A stretch of 64,000 nucleotides of DNA from assembly GCA_001600095.1 (NCBI GenBank), contig BCIX01000001.1, positions 4,117,198 to 4,181,197 of the forward strand. Reading direction: 5' to 3'. Position 1 is the stretch's first letter, and each line of letters starts with the position of its first letter. A program made the position numbers and the translations under genes. Source of the stretch: Bullera alba (Eukaryota; Basidiomycota; Tremellomycetes; Tremellales; Bulleraceae). The notes beneath the pieces were generated by a model. The model had not been told where the DNA came from. It was given only the letters and a program-made list of their open reading frames with translations, and did no database searches. Of the stretch, positions 33,664 through 43,923 are shown piece after piece.

Positions 33664-35024
33664 TCATCCGCAAACGGCGACGATGAGTCGGATGAACATC
33701 CGGATACAGTCGAGATAGTCGATGATCTAAGGTCAGCGGCTGTGTCGTTTGGCTTGACTCACTTCGACTCGCTCATCGGGCATGGTGTTGTATTTACCGC
33801 CCGGCCCGCAAACCACGCCTTCCATCCCCAACGACTTGTACAGGTGCCCTGCATCGCTACCGTAGAAGCACTGGGGTGCTAGAGCACCGGTGGGTTGAGG
33901 TGGGCTATCCGGTCGGATCTCAGAGTACATCTTATTCAACCTCTTGACAATGTATGCGTCTTTCGGCACACTGAACGCGGGCATGGCATCGACTTTGTCG
34001 ATTGTGATCGAGTAGGTCAGGTCGGGATACCGCTGCTGGGTTGTCAAGCAGGTGTTTTCCAGCGAGCGTACAACGTCTTGAACAGTTTGACCTGGGCCAA
34101 TCCGACTAGTCATATAAGCACAAGCTCGCACTCATAGACTCACGCTGCCCCCCTGAGCGTCGCGAAATCCGGCACTTGGGGTGGTCGCCAGTCTGCCATC
34201 TCTTTTCCCAGGCCTGCTCGCAGAGTTCCCACTTGACATCGATTGCACGCTTTGACATCATCACTAGAGGCGTTTGGAAAGATGAGGGCGTCCAAGCGGG
34301 GTATAAGATCCGAAGCTGCTAGCAGTACGTCGGTCGCCTCCTCTTTCTTGCTCATACTGTTGTCAGCCAAGTTCAAGCACTTTCACTCACTGTCTCGTGA
34401 CCCCTGTGAGCTCAATTTTGAAGATGATGCTCTCGGCATGCATGGTGATGGCTTTGAGGTCACTCGGCTCGCAGTTGACAAACAGGTCGTCTCGATGGAT
34501 CCGACCTTGCTGGATGAGAGCCGCGGTGCCGACTCCACCCTGTAGCTCTCCCACGACAAACGTCAAGGTGATGTCGCCCCGTGGCTTCCAGCCAGAGCGC
34601 ATGAGGGTTACCACGGCGCAAAAGTACGCGCAGCATCCGGACTCTACATGTCAGTTCACTCTTTTGGGCTCGGCTCACTCATGTTTGACACTCCGATGCC
34701 GTATATCATGTCGTCCTTGATGAGCCCACCCCAAGGGTCCACAGTCCATCCCTCGCTGACCGGATTGGTATCCACATGACCGTTGAACAACAGACCTTGA
34801 CCCTTTCCTGATCCTCGCCATGTTCCGAGGCTATTCTGCCTACCACCATTGTTGAATGGAACCGTCTCGGCAATGTCGAACCCCTCCTTCTTCATAAGCT
34901 GGGTCATGTGCTCTGTCGCTTCCTTCTCCCCATCGGTGGTAGAATACGACTTGATCCGGATCAGGTCTTGCAGGACTTCGAGGCAGTAGGCTGCATCTGG
35001 CTCTGGAAATCGGTGTTGGGTCAT
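33664..35024 (-). CDS. M20-family deacylase/dipeptidase-like protein with altered metal ligands
   Basis: Related to ArgE/DapE-type amidohydrolases, which cleave N-acyl amino acids or dipeptides. Model: complement(33664..33726, 33763..34105, 34144..34356, 34391..34643, 34679..35024), 405 residues. The first metal motif is intact (FNGHVDTNP, His83 and Asp85). The bridging Asp of the usual DMK motif is Asn114 in GVSNMKSG. The usual Glu-Glu pair is Glu148-Leu149 in VGELQGGVGT. A dimerisation insert covers about residues 175-290, and YGSDAGHLYKSLGMEGVVCGPG ends the catalytic part. The last exon (EIIDYLDCIRMFIRL) is inferred from frame and a good CTGAC/CTTAG acceptor; without it the protein ends at 33733. 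Either catalysis differs or activity is lost. Divergent from the Dal5-like gene. Confidence 0.8.
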
Positions 35025-35862
35025 CGCAGGGTGGTCAAGTCAAAAGTGGTACGTTGGAAGGATGAGTTTGGATCTCGTCTCCGATGAGCTTTGGACCCCG
35101 ATGATTCGACCAATGTTGCTTATCTCCCGTGGAATCAGGTCTGTCAGGGCTGTCAGGGTGGGATGTAGCATGAAGAGCTGATCCAGGCAGTGTCCAGACT
35201 GATCCACCTGATCCACTCGAGAGCCGTCGCTAATGAATCACGCGAGACTATAATTAGTCTCCCTGAGCGAGTCCGAGCTTATGACCTCCGCCGTCCGAAC
35301 AGCCATGTCATGGCTCGGGACGGAGATGGCCGTTCGGCAAGCTGCGATATGGCGATAAGGCGCTCATGTTGACTTGGGCGATGGGGCATCCGGGCGAGGG
35401 TCACCGGTCAGCGCTGAGCAGAGAGACCAGCTGGGGAGTTTTGCCGGAGGAAATCAGCATCAGCGAGTACATGCAATCGACATACCGAATCCTGTAATTG
35501 CATACGGCAGCTATAGACCAGGTAAGACCAGGTAAGACCAGGTATAACAGGAGGTAGCAGGAGCTTATTCCGAAGCTGCCTAGGGTGATTAATGATTCGC
35601 CGAAGAGGCCATTCTCTACGGCCAAGTCGCACTTCGGGTCTCACGCCAGGAATAGCAGCGTCTCTTGGCACTCTGACATCGGCAGGGTAGGCAGGGATAG
35701 GCCTGGATAGGCTGTCCTTATCGCCCACCTCTGCCCACCTCCGAATCGAGTCTACGCTCGACACTGTTCTTCGGGTCTTCAGCGATAAGCATGAGTCGAT
35801 AATTAGTATAAGTAAGACTCGCAAGGCCATTGTCATATTCGAAACTCAACCCCCATTCCATC
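35025..35862. promoter_or_regulatory. Divergent promoter with GATA-type sites, M20 gene / Dal5-like transporter
   Basis: This 838-bp space separates two divergent start codons. GATA cores suited to nitrogen-catabolite regulators of the Gat1/AreA class occur at about 35350 (GATAAG), 35696 and 35706 (GATAG), 35717 (CTTATC), 35784 (GATAAG) and 35797 (GATAA), four of them within 100 bases of the transporter's 5' side. Tandem duplications with a 9-10-bp period sit at 35141-35158, 35201-35218, 35515-35545, 35681-35712 and 35723-35742. GATA cores are frequent by chance, so this is suggestive only. Confidence 0.5.
35515..35545. repeat. Three-copy 10-bp tandem repeat
   Basis: AGACCAGGTA is repeated twice exactly, followed by a third copy, AGACCAGGTA, that runs into TAACAGG. 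It lies in the middle of the divergent promoter between the M20 and Dal5-like genes. Confidence 0.8.
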
Positions 35863-37631
35863 ATGTCCCAATTCGACAACGAGAAGACTCGACCGATCGA
35901 CGAAGTGCACCCCGTCGACGAACTGCACTCGGCCCTCCCTAGTGGAGATGAAGGGTACGAGGCATATCGCACCAACGTCAAGGAAGGCCTCGCAGACAGA
36001 TCGTCTGAAGAGCAGGCAGAATGGGAAGTAAAGAGCAGAAAGGTCGCCAAGCGCTTTGACAACCGACTCCTCGCCATGATGTGCTTCTTGGTCGGTGAGT
36101 AGAGTCATTCAGGTAACTTTAGGCCGAGCTGAGCCTGTACAGGCATCAACTACATTGACAAGGCGGCATTGGCCTGGGCCGTGTTGTTCGACTTTCGCTC
36201 CGATCTCGGATTGGTAGGGAATGAGTACTCTTGGATCTCGTCCATCTTCTACTTTGGCTATCTCGCAGGTTAGTCAGGAAGCAGACTCGTATGGTCAATC
36301 ACTGACCCACTCATCTAGGCCAGATACCCTCCTTCTACCTCACAGCTCGAGCACCGTTGGCCAAGGTCATCGGGGCTACCTGCTGTATCTGGGGTATCCT
36401 CATGCTAGGGTCGATGGGCTGTAACACGTACCACCAGATGCTCGCCGTGCGGTTCCTGCTCGGATTCTTCGAGGCGCCAATCGTTCCGGCTCTCGTGTCC
36501 TATACCGCTCTCTTCTGGACCAGAAAGGAGAATGCGGCTCGTACCTTGATCTGGGGCGCCATGCAGGTGAGTCTTGCAAGTCGAGGAACTGGCTGACTCG
36601 TCTAGGGCGCCTTCTACCTCGTCTTCTCCTTGGTCGCCTTTGGCCTCGGACACATCAAGTCGGACGCCTTGCGCTCCTGGGCGTGGATCTTCCTTGTCCT
36701 AGGTTTGCTCTCGGTCATGCTGGGACTCGGATGGGTCATCTTCATGCCGGATACTCCGCTCAAAGCCCGCTTCCTCAACGAGGACGAGCAGATCATCGCT
36801 CTCGAGCGAGTGGCCGAGAACATGACCGGTACCAAGGGTCAAGATAGTGAGTATCATCAGCTGAGTTTGAAGCTGACAGAACAGTCAAATTGCATCAAAT
36901 TGTCGACACGCTCAAGGACCCAATGTACTATCTCACCGTGGTGTATGTCTTTGTCATGATGGTACCAAACGGCTTGTCTTCGTTCAACAGTGAGTCCTGT
37001 CCATGGGTGCTATTGCTGACCTCTAGCCCTCGTGATCAAGTCCTTTGGCTTCAACTCGCTCAACACCTTGCTCGTGGGTCTCCCTTCATCGATCGTCTCC
37101 GCTGGATCCCTCTTTGCCTGGTCGCTCGTTGCTCGAAAGTATGGCGGCCTTCGAACCATCGGCATGGCGCTTCCCCTCATCCCCGCTATCGCAGGCATGG
37201 CGTCTGTGTATGCTACGACCTATGGCGATTACTCCAAATGGGGTCGAGCGTTTGCGTACTGGCTGGTCAACTCGTACGCTGTATGCTGGCCGTTCCTCCA
37301 AGCCCATCTCGGTGTCAACTTTGCCGGTCACACCAAGCGTTCGTTCATCTACGGCTCCATCCTATGCGCCTTCTCCGCCGGGAACATTGTCGGTCCATTC
37401 ATCTTCCCCAGCGGCTCCAGCAATTACAACACTGCGCTCGCCATCATCCTCGTCTTCTTCTGTGTCCAGATCCTGTTGGCGGTGACGATCCGATATTACA
37501 TGGTGTGGGACAACAGAAAGAGGGACCGCAAGTTTGGTGAAGTTGACAGGAATGCCGAGACCCAGGGCGCCTTGGATGGTCTGATGGACAAGACTGATCG
37601 GGAGAACAACAACTTCCGATACGTCTTGTGA
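35863..37631 (+). CDS. Allantoate permease-like MFS transporter (Dal5/ACS family)
   Basis: Anion:cation symporter family permease; relatives import allantoate, ureidosuccinate, nicotinate or dipeptides. Model: 35863..36094, 36143..36268, 36319..36566, 36606..36846, 36885..36989, 37027..37631, 518 residues. A ~75-residue charged cytosolic leader precedes helix 1 (LLAMMCFLVGINYIDKAALAW), which holds the family's D-K pair. RFLLGFFEAPIVPALVSYTALFWTRKE is the classic ACS helix 4/5 motif. FMPDTPLKARFLNEDEQIIALERV opens the central loop and VWDNRKRDR closes helix 12. The substrate cannot be read from sequence. Its divergent partner is the M20 hydrolase, so import of an N-acylated or ureido compound followed by hydrolysis is plausible. 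Confidence 0.88.
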
Positions 37632-38081
37632 TGGATGCCTACCGGGCTTCTCGTTGTGCTTGGGTGGTTTGTAGTGTGTATAGATGGTGAACTGGGATGC
37701 AAGACGATATAGCTATTGGCGATCTCGTTGGCGATCGTCTCCGCGACCAGCGTGCTTCGGTACCTTATCGTCGTAACTCGTAGCGATCCTCAGGCGTGGA
37801 CTCATCCCGTGTTTTTCAAACTGTGATCTGGAAGCGTCGACTATCTGTGCAATCCTCGAGGCCGTGTGAGATCAGTGTACACAAGACGTCAAAAGACTTC
37901 GACAGTCTAGTACGATAGTAACCCCGTCACGTCGATCTGGCGGATCCAAAAAGTCGCGTCAGTCATCTAGATCTGTCATTTTGCTCTTGTTCACATCAGC
38001 TCACATCATACCACTTCCCCGACGTCGTGGCAACCTCTTGCCGTCTCCATCTGAGCTATCCATGGGACTGCCCACAGTGAC
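37632..38081. other. Spacer after the Dal5-like gene
   Basis: 450 bases hold the transporter's 3' end and the promoter of the next gene. A 12-bp step duplication (TTGGCGATCTCG, TTGGCGATCGTC) lies near 37717. No other feature was seen. Confidence 0.45.
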
Positions 38082-39328
38082 ATGGTCAAAATCGATGACA
38101 TCTCCCGGTATGATCTCAAGAATGATCCGATACACCGGCACGACAAGGGGACGTGCTCGTTCTTCAATCCGCCTGGTCATCCAGCCTTCCGCTCGTCGCT
38201 CGATGCTCCGACGTCCAGCTTCCCCCACAACATGGTGAAACTCGGCTTTGTTAGACACCACCCGACGCAAAGCGCTGCAGATCGATGTCGCAGGTATTGG
38301 GAGGATGTGGAAGCCGCCCCTCGAGTATACCTCCCGGCTTTCATTTACACGTGAGCCAATGGACCAGGTTGATCAGCATGTGCATCGCTGACCGACCTCC
38401 ATAGGCACCCTGCCTTGCGATGTGATCAATGCGCAAGAGACGATCTCGTGTGCATGCAAGCTCGGCTGGACTGGAACTCCGATATCGGCCCAATCAGAAT
38501 GGAAGGATGCCTGACGTGTCTGAGCGGTTGCACGAACGAAGGTCAAGACATCACCGACTTGTACAAGCACTCCATCTCGGAGGATAAAGATGTCGAGAAG
38601 GCTGTGCCGGACGAGACAGATGGACTGGAGCCTGTGGGCGCTCCACGTAAGTCTCCCCACTGTAGGATGTACCGCGCTGATCTCGACTCGAAGCTGCCCC
38701 TCGACCGGCGCGTGTCACCATCATACTCGAGGATACACCAGAGCCCGACGAGTCTGTCCTACCTGAGGAGATCACCAGCACCACGACTCAGTTGTCCGCA
38801 CGCACAATAACCAAGGCGACCAATCATCCCGTTCCCGTCCTGCGCAGGCAACCTAAAAGGACCATATCCGCAGCTACGCCAGAAGCGACCGCTCCCGTCG
38901 TCGAAAGAGCTCGGACCCGATCCTCACATAGCTCGAGCGTATCCACGGCTCCCACAGCTAGGAAACGGAAACATGGGTCAGCTGTAGGCAAGGGCGTGGC
39001 GAGTACGGAGACGATCTCACCACTGAGCAGTACGTCGGTCGCCGAACTTCAGCAGACGATAAAGAAGCTACGCTCAAAACTTCAGGCCAAAACTGCCGAA
39101 GCCGAGGCATCGGACAGAGCCAAGAGAGAGGCAGAGGCGTCCAAGACGAATATTGAGCTGTTGCTGAGGGGGAGGTATCGCGAGTGTGTTCGACTGCGCT
39201 ACGATCTGGGTGCAGCTCAACGCCAGGTCCGGGACCTGAAGGCGCAGCTGCAGAGCCGGGCAGAGGACACACAGGATGGGATCTCGGTCATCACTCCCCC
39301 TTCGCCGGCCGTTACACTATCAACTTGA
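38082..39328 (+). CDS. Hypothetical cysteine-triad protein with C-terminal coiled coil
   Basis: I do not recognise this protein. Model: 38082..38350, 38405..38646, 38694..39328, 381 residues; the second intron needs an AAG acceptor (38693) to keep frame. The middle holds two cysteine triads: CDQCARDDLVC (C-x2-C-x6-C, exactly the first half of a Zn2Cys6 cluster), then about 19 residues later CLTCLSGC. A Pro/Ser/Thr-rich linker follows, with RKRKHG as a likely nuclear signal. The C-terminal ~90 residues, from about VAELQQTIKKLRSKLQ, form a heptad-like coiled coil rich in Ala, Arg and Glu. Together these suggest a DNA-binding or scaffold protein, but no known domain is complete. The gene at 42038 shows a similar paired-cysteine layout. 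Confidence 0.6.
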
Positions 39329-40536
39329 GACACACCTCAGCGTTTGGCTTCAAGCGATAATTACCTCCCAGCTCCTCCCGTCCATTAACGTGCCTCCGGC
39401 ACAGCTCAGCGCATACCTCTACAGCACGGAAGGGAATCCCGATTATCATGGACCGTAGCTGTACTGTGCTCGCCGGGCGGGACACTCGGTGATCGACATT
39501 CGCGACAGGGAAGAGATCCCTGGACTCAAGGGGAAACGATACAGGTGTCTGTCACGTGACAGTTTCGACTCTCGAGGAGAATTGACGGAGCGATTAGCGA
39601 CGGAAAGGCAGACCAAGCGGAGCGGATTGTCTCCGTTTGACAGTACAAAGGTCTGGACATCTAGGCGACTCTGAGACGGCGTCTATAGTGTTGTACGAGT
39701 CTACGACTGCAGCACAGCCGTCTTATGCACGCCCTCTATCACGGAGTCTGTTACGATCCGTGTGGTATCACGGTTCCATCTTGGCGGTGTGTCTCTCGAT
39801 GTATATCTCAGTCCAGCTTTAGTGCCGTGACGAAGCGATCATCCATATTCCAGTGTTCCACACAGATACCAACGCATAAATCATCACATCGTGCGAGCAT
39901 CGAGATCGCGACTGAAGTTGCGGCAAGAGCACCCAGCACTCAGCAGAGCTGTTAACGTCGGACCCCTCAGTCATGACAGTATTGTGGATCAGTCGAGTGT
40001 CGTGCACAGATCATAGCGGTCCCGAGTGTGATCATCACGGACTGCTGGAGAGACGGTCCAGCGACAGCCGGCAACTGCACTCTGCAGCTCGGCATCTTAG
40101 GTAGTGGGTTCCCTCGTACCGTCATACCTGCTGTCCTGCCAGTTTACGACCGTTTCAGGCACTACTTACACAGCCGGGAAAGACCCGACTGATTCGCGGG
40201 TCACCTGCACAGAGACTGACAGATATGAGGTGAGTAGTTCGAGCCAAAGCCCTCACCTCCCGGCTCCCGCTATATGCCACCCGCAATAACGATCGGTATC
40301 TTTACGGCTTTACAATGCCACGACACCTAGTCCCTAACATGCATGGTACTCGCAGTAGGACCTGATGCCTGGGGCCTCCTGACGCACCATTCTTATGGCC
40401 TAGTGCATCATTAAACTCACCGTGCAGAGCATCGACCACATTTACCTCGCCGACTCCCGTCTCGCCCTCCCAAGAAAAAGTCGGCGCCGTTATAGGAAAA
40501 AAAGCAAAAAGAATGCACCTTCACGCAAGCAAAAAC
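39329..40536. other. Gene-poor spacer
   Basis: I see no supportable gene in these 1208 bases. A perfect 14-bp palindrome centred on CACGTG lies at 39549-39562. The remainder shows short frames without splice-consistent continuation. It runs up to the 3' end of the tRNA-Leu gene. Confidence 0.45.
39549..39562. promoter_or_regulatory. Palindromic CACGTG box
   Basis: CTGTCACGTGACAG is a perfect 14-bp palindrome containing the E-box core bound by bHLH factors such as Cbf1 and SREBP-type proteins. It lies about 220 bases after the end of the coiled-coil gene and about 1 kb from the tRNA, so the gene it might serve is unclear. Confidence 0.35.
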
Positions 40537-40633
40537 TGAACAGAGTGGGATTCGAACCCACGCCCGAAGACTAGCGTGATACTTGGAGTCCAAACACCTG
40601 AAGCTAGCGCCTTAACCACTCGGCCATCTGTCC
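40537..40633 (-). tRNA. tRNA-Leu (anticodon CAG) with intron
   Basis: Read on the minus strand, a 7-bp acceptor stem GGACAGA pairs with TCTGTTC (one G-U pair) before discriminator A. The D arm and A box read GGCCGAGTGGTTAAGGC. The anticodon stem is CTAGC/GCTAG; its loop, TTCAGG plus C, is interrupted by an intron of about 20 bases after the base following the anticodon CAG. A short variable arm and the T arm/B box GTGGGTTCGAATCCCAC follow. A TTTTT Pol III terminator lies just past the 3' end (40531-40535). Discriminator A, G37 and anticodon CAG fit leucine. Confidence 0.88.
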
Positions 40634-42037
40634 GTAGACTAGAATTGCTGTTTCAAAGAGCACAATACTGTCAGTCACATCTTTGACTACATTTAACTCT
40701 GTCTACTCCGTGCAGTGCGTCATGACGGCGGTCCAATGGGTCAAGAAGTTGGGAGTCTCGAGACACACAACCGTGCAGAAACAGGGGTGCCAGAGGGATG
40801 TGTGGGATAGGTCTAGATGGGTGGCACTCACGATTTTGCCACACACATTTCTGTGTCGGAGACTCGGAGAACTGATCATAGTCGTTGACACGCGGTTTTC
40901 GACTGGACTTCGGGATCTCTCAGACACGTACACTATCGCCTAGACCTCGTATAGCGTTACTCATCTCATCCGCCATTCTGCATGCCTCCCGAATCATCAT
41001 CATGTCTCGCTGACGCTTGTTGTCCGGGCAGGAACATCGAAAGTGCCACCTCTTCGGTCTTCTCCGATAGCAGCATCTTGGGTCTTGAGTGCAGCAGCAG
41101 TGCCGTTTCCGAGTCTGACTCTACGTGGACTCTCTGGACTCTGCTCACTCCAGCCAACCTGCTCCCTACGTACAGCCAATTATATTGCGACACAGCGCCA
41201 TACATGAGCACAAAGAGAGCGCCGAGGACGTCGCCACGGCCGAAGCCATGCTACTTCAAGACACAGCTCACAATCCAAGTACCGGGTCATCGCCAATCGC
41301 CAGAGCACTGTTCCCGCTATAACCCCTGTCCGTCCGTCGACCTCGCAGCTGTAGTGCAAGCTACGACGAGCTGAGGTCGATCGGCTCAACGATCTTGATC
41401 CGATTTGATACTTCACACATGGGCACCAGTCTGAGATCGCCTTCGACCACGGCGGTAGTTGCGTGGGCCAGTCACACCTCAAGTCGCACCTAAAGCAGGC
41501 GGATAGGTCTTGCTGGGTGATCATCACGGACAGGGAGTAACAGCACAGGCTACAGAATACTACGACGAGCTCAAGGCCGACGGACACATCGCAGGCGCAA
41601 CAAGTCGCAACGAGGTCAAGATACATCGGTAAAACAGAGCACAGTATGATAAGAAACGCTCGTCACGTCAGGTTACGTCCCTGCACGATCATCGGAAAGT
41701 CACGCTCCGCCGAATCAGCCTCCTCTACGCTCCTCTACGAGCACATTCCCAGTTATTCCCAGGCCAGAGTCTAGAAATCAACGTGGGGTGAGCGTGCCGA
41801 TCCCCGAAGCTAAAAAGAGGGGTAGCTTGCCGAATGCGACCTCTCGCGACGCACACTCTGCGCGGATCAAGCCCTCTTGTGCGTGCCTCACCGGATCACC
41901 TCTCGCAAGGAGGAAAATGCGTACGCGTGCGTGTGAAGAGGTGTGAAGAGGTGTGAAGCGGCCTATGAGCATACTCGCTCAAACCAAGTCAATCCTGGTC
42001 ACTTCTTTCCTTGCACCACTGCACCAGTCGTCAAGCT
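40634..42037. other. Spacer with weak coding-like fragments
   Basis: No gene model could be assembled in these 1404 bases. A Ser/Thr-rich frame opens at an ATG at 40982, and the frame at 41507-41633 (ending EYYDELKADGHIAGATSRNEVKIHR) follows a possible TAG acceptor, so a small or decayed gene may be present. Two adjacent 10-bp duplications lie at 41721-41740 and 41745-41764, and a three-copy one at 41931-41960. The last ~80 bases are the leader of the next gene. Confidence 0.35.
41931..41960. repeat. Three-copy 10-bp tandem repeat
   Basis: GTGTGAAGAG is present twice exactly and a third time as GTGTGAAGCG, about 80 bases before the start codon of the gene at 42038. It may lie within that gene's promoter or leader. 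Confidence 0.8.
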
Positions 42038-43545
42038 ATGAAGGCCGAGGCCATGAGTGGCCTATTCGGTAAGTGACGAGGCGGAATCTGTCACACAGAG
42101 CATCACTAACCAGTACAATCCTAGGCGACGTCATGACCGACTTCCCTGGGCCACACCTTCCTCCGGCAACCAATCCCCCCCAGCCAGCCGTCCAACAAGC
42201 GACCGCAGAAACCGGAAGAGTTACACGATCCCGTCAGCGTGAGTCATATCGCTCGGAAGGGAATCCACCGATCAGCTCTGATCCCCGAGTACCAGGCGGA
42301 GGGGCAGATCCCATTCGCCCGGGCGCTGGTACAGAAAGCGGGGCTCGTGCTGGTGGTATCGGTGGCCTGGAAGGCGGAAGCGGTCGTCGAGGGAAATCTG
42401 GCCGTCTACACGTCAAGAGCGAGCCTGGCCTACACGGAGTCTCCAGCTCGAACTTCAAAGCTGAACCCATCGATTCGGCATCGGATGAAGACGCGAATAT
42501 GGACCAAGCTTCCTTCGCCGACGTTCATGCTGAGGCAGATCCAGTCATGGTACCGCAACAAGGCCGCAGCCGCCGAGCCGAATCACCACCTCGTCAAGAG
42601 AAGGGCAAAGGAAAACGAGTTGCCGAGAACACCCCAGATCAAGAGGAAGAGGCAGGGGAGGAAAGCGAGGACGATTCCGCAGACTCCGATCAGACAAACA
42701 ACACTAGTCCCAGAGACTCCTCCATCGACGTAGATGAACGAGAACCCGACCAATTCCCACGTTGGGAACGTCGTGTTGCAGTCCTCGCTTCCGACTTGGA
42801 ACCCAGCCACATCGAACGCAGGACATCGGGGAAGGGGAAGAAAACAGTGACGTGGAAAAATGGGTACCCGCTGGCCGAAGTACTACGCTCAGCGGACCAC
42901 CACGACATGGAATCCCTGGAATACGTATTAGCCATTCACGATCTGATGCTCGCTCACCCTACACTTTCCAAGCCGACTGATATGCCGTCCAAAAACTTGC
43001 TTTCGGGCATTCGAGTGGTTGTCAAGGCTCGTGGCCCGGCGCCGAGGACGAAGGAGACGGATCGTCTTTGTCAACAATGCGAACATGCGAACGCCGGAGC
43101 CGGTATGCTTTTGCGATGCCTGTGGAGCGGCGAGCGAGGTGATTCTTGCGCGGCGTGCGTAGCACAGGCTCGGGCCGGTCCATGCACGCTCAGAGGCTCT
43201 TCCAACAAGTCGAACAATGCATCTGTCACCTCAGCACCGACTCCGATGGGCGCCGCTATCAACAGTCTCGTGTCACGCTGGAATCTAATGACCGATCTGC
43301 GAGAGGATCCGAAACATCGACTCGCCGTCGCTATACTCGGCGACCATATCAACAAACTTGCAGAACTCCAAGACACCTTCGGAGGCCATTCCGCCCCGAA
43401 CGTTGATCCCTCAGTGCAGGCAGGACTGCGCGATGCAAAATTCACCCGAAACAGTTATGGCCAGAGGGCTCTTGCCAAGATACTGGGCGATAACAGTCAT
43501 CGATATGCGTCAATGAGCCAAGGGAGAACGGGGGGAGGACACTGA
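42038..43545 (+). CDS. Hypothetical acidic protein with paired cysteine triads
   Basis: I do not recognise this protein. Exons 42038..42068 and 42125..43545 give 483 residues. The N-terminal half is disordered: Gly/Ser/Arg-rich, with FKAEP- and HVKSEP-type lysine motifs that resemble SUMO consensus sites, then a long Asp/Glu/Ser stretch. The C-terminal half is folded-looking, with a cysteine block RLCQQCEHANAG...LLRC followed by SCAACVAQARAGPC (C-x2-C-x12-C, then C-x2-C-x8-C), suited to metal binding. The last ~110 residues look helical. The layout recalls the gene at 38082. A GTGAGT within the second exon (about 42240) could be a further donor, but read-through stays open for the full length, so it was not used. 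Confidence 0.6.
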
Positions 43546-43923
43546 GATAAGGTAGGTCTGCTTCGCTCAAACACAGGTATCCCACTGACGCGTGTGTTCA
43601 GTGAGAATCTCAGGCTGTGTGAGCAGAGCTCGACGAATTATGCAGAACGAGACTCAGTGTCAGAATGTCCAAGGAGGATAAGGGCGTGGCAGATCAGCAG
43701 AGCAGTCGACCGCCGCGTGCGAGACTCTTAAACCACGGACTCTGGGCGACTCAGTCGACTGATTATGGTCTGGCACCATTCATTGACTCGGTCGTATCGG
43801 TGGGCTATAACGATAGCATCTTCGCGGATCAGAGTACCATGCATTGTGCTTACATACCGCCGATAACACGTGCAGCACTCGAATTCCAGACGTACGAGCT
43901 CCTCTGATTCCCTTACTCATGCA
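43546..43923. other. Spacer before the F-box-like pair
   Basis: These 378 bases hold the 3' ends of the flanking convergent genes. A short open frame at 43665-43907 has no recognisable content. Nothing else was seen. Confidence 0.45.

Noticed and set aside
33733..33762. M20 protein ending at 33733 by read-through of GTGAGT
   Set aside because: The alternative exon 33664-33726 has a good branch and acceptor site and gives a plausible family C-terminus; the read-through tail (SQAKRHSR) has none of its features.
39329..42037. Retrotransposon or LTR remnant in the gene-poor spacer
   Set aside because: No long terminal repeats, primer-binding site or reverse-transcriptase/integrase motifs could be seen.
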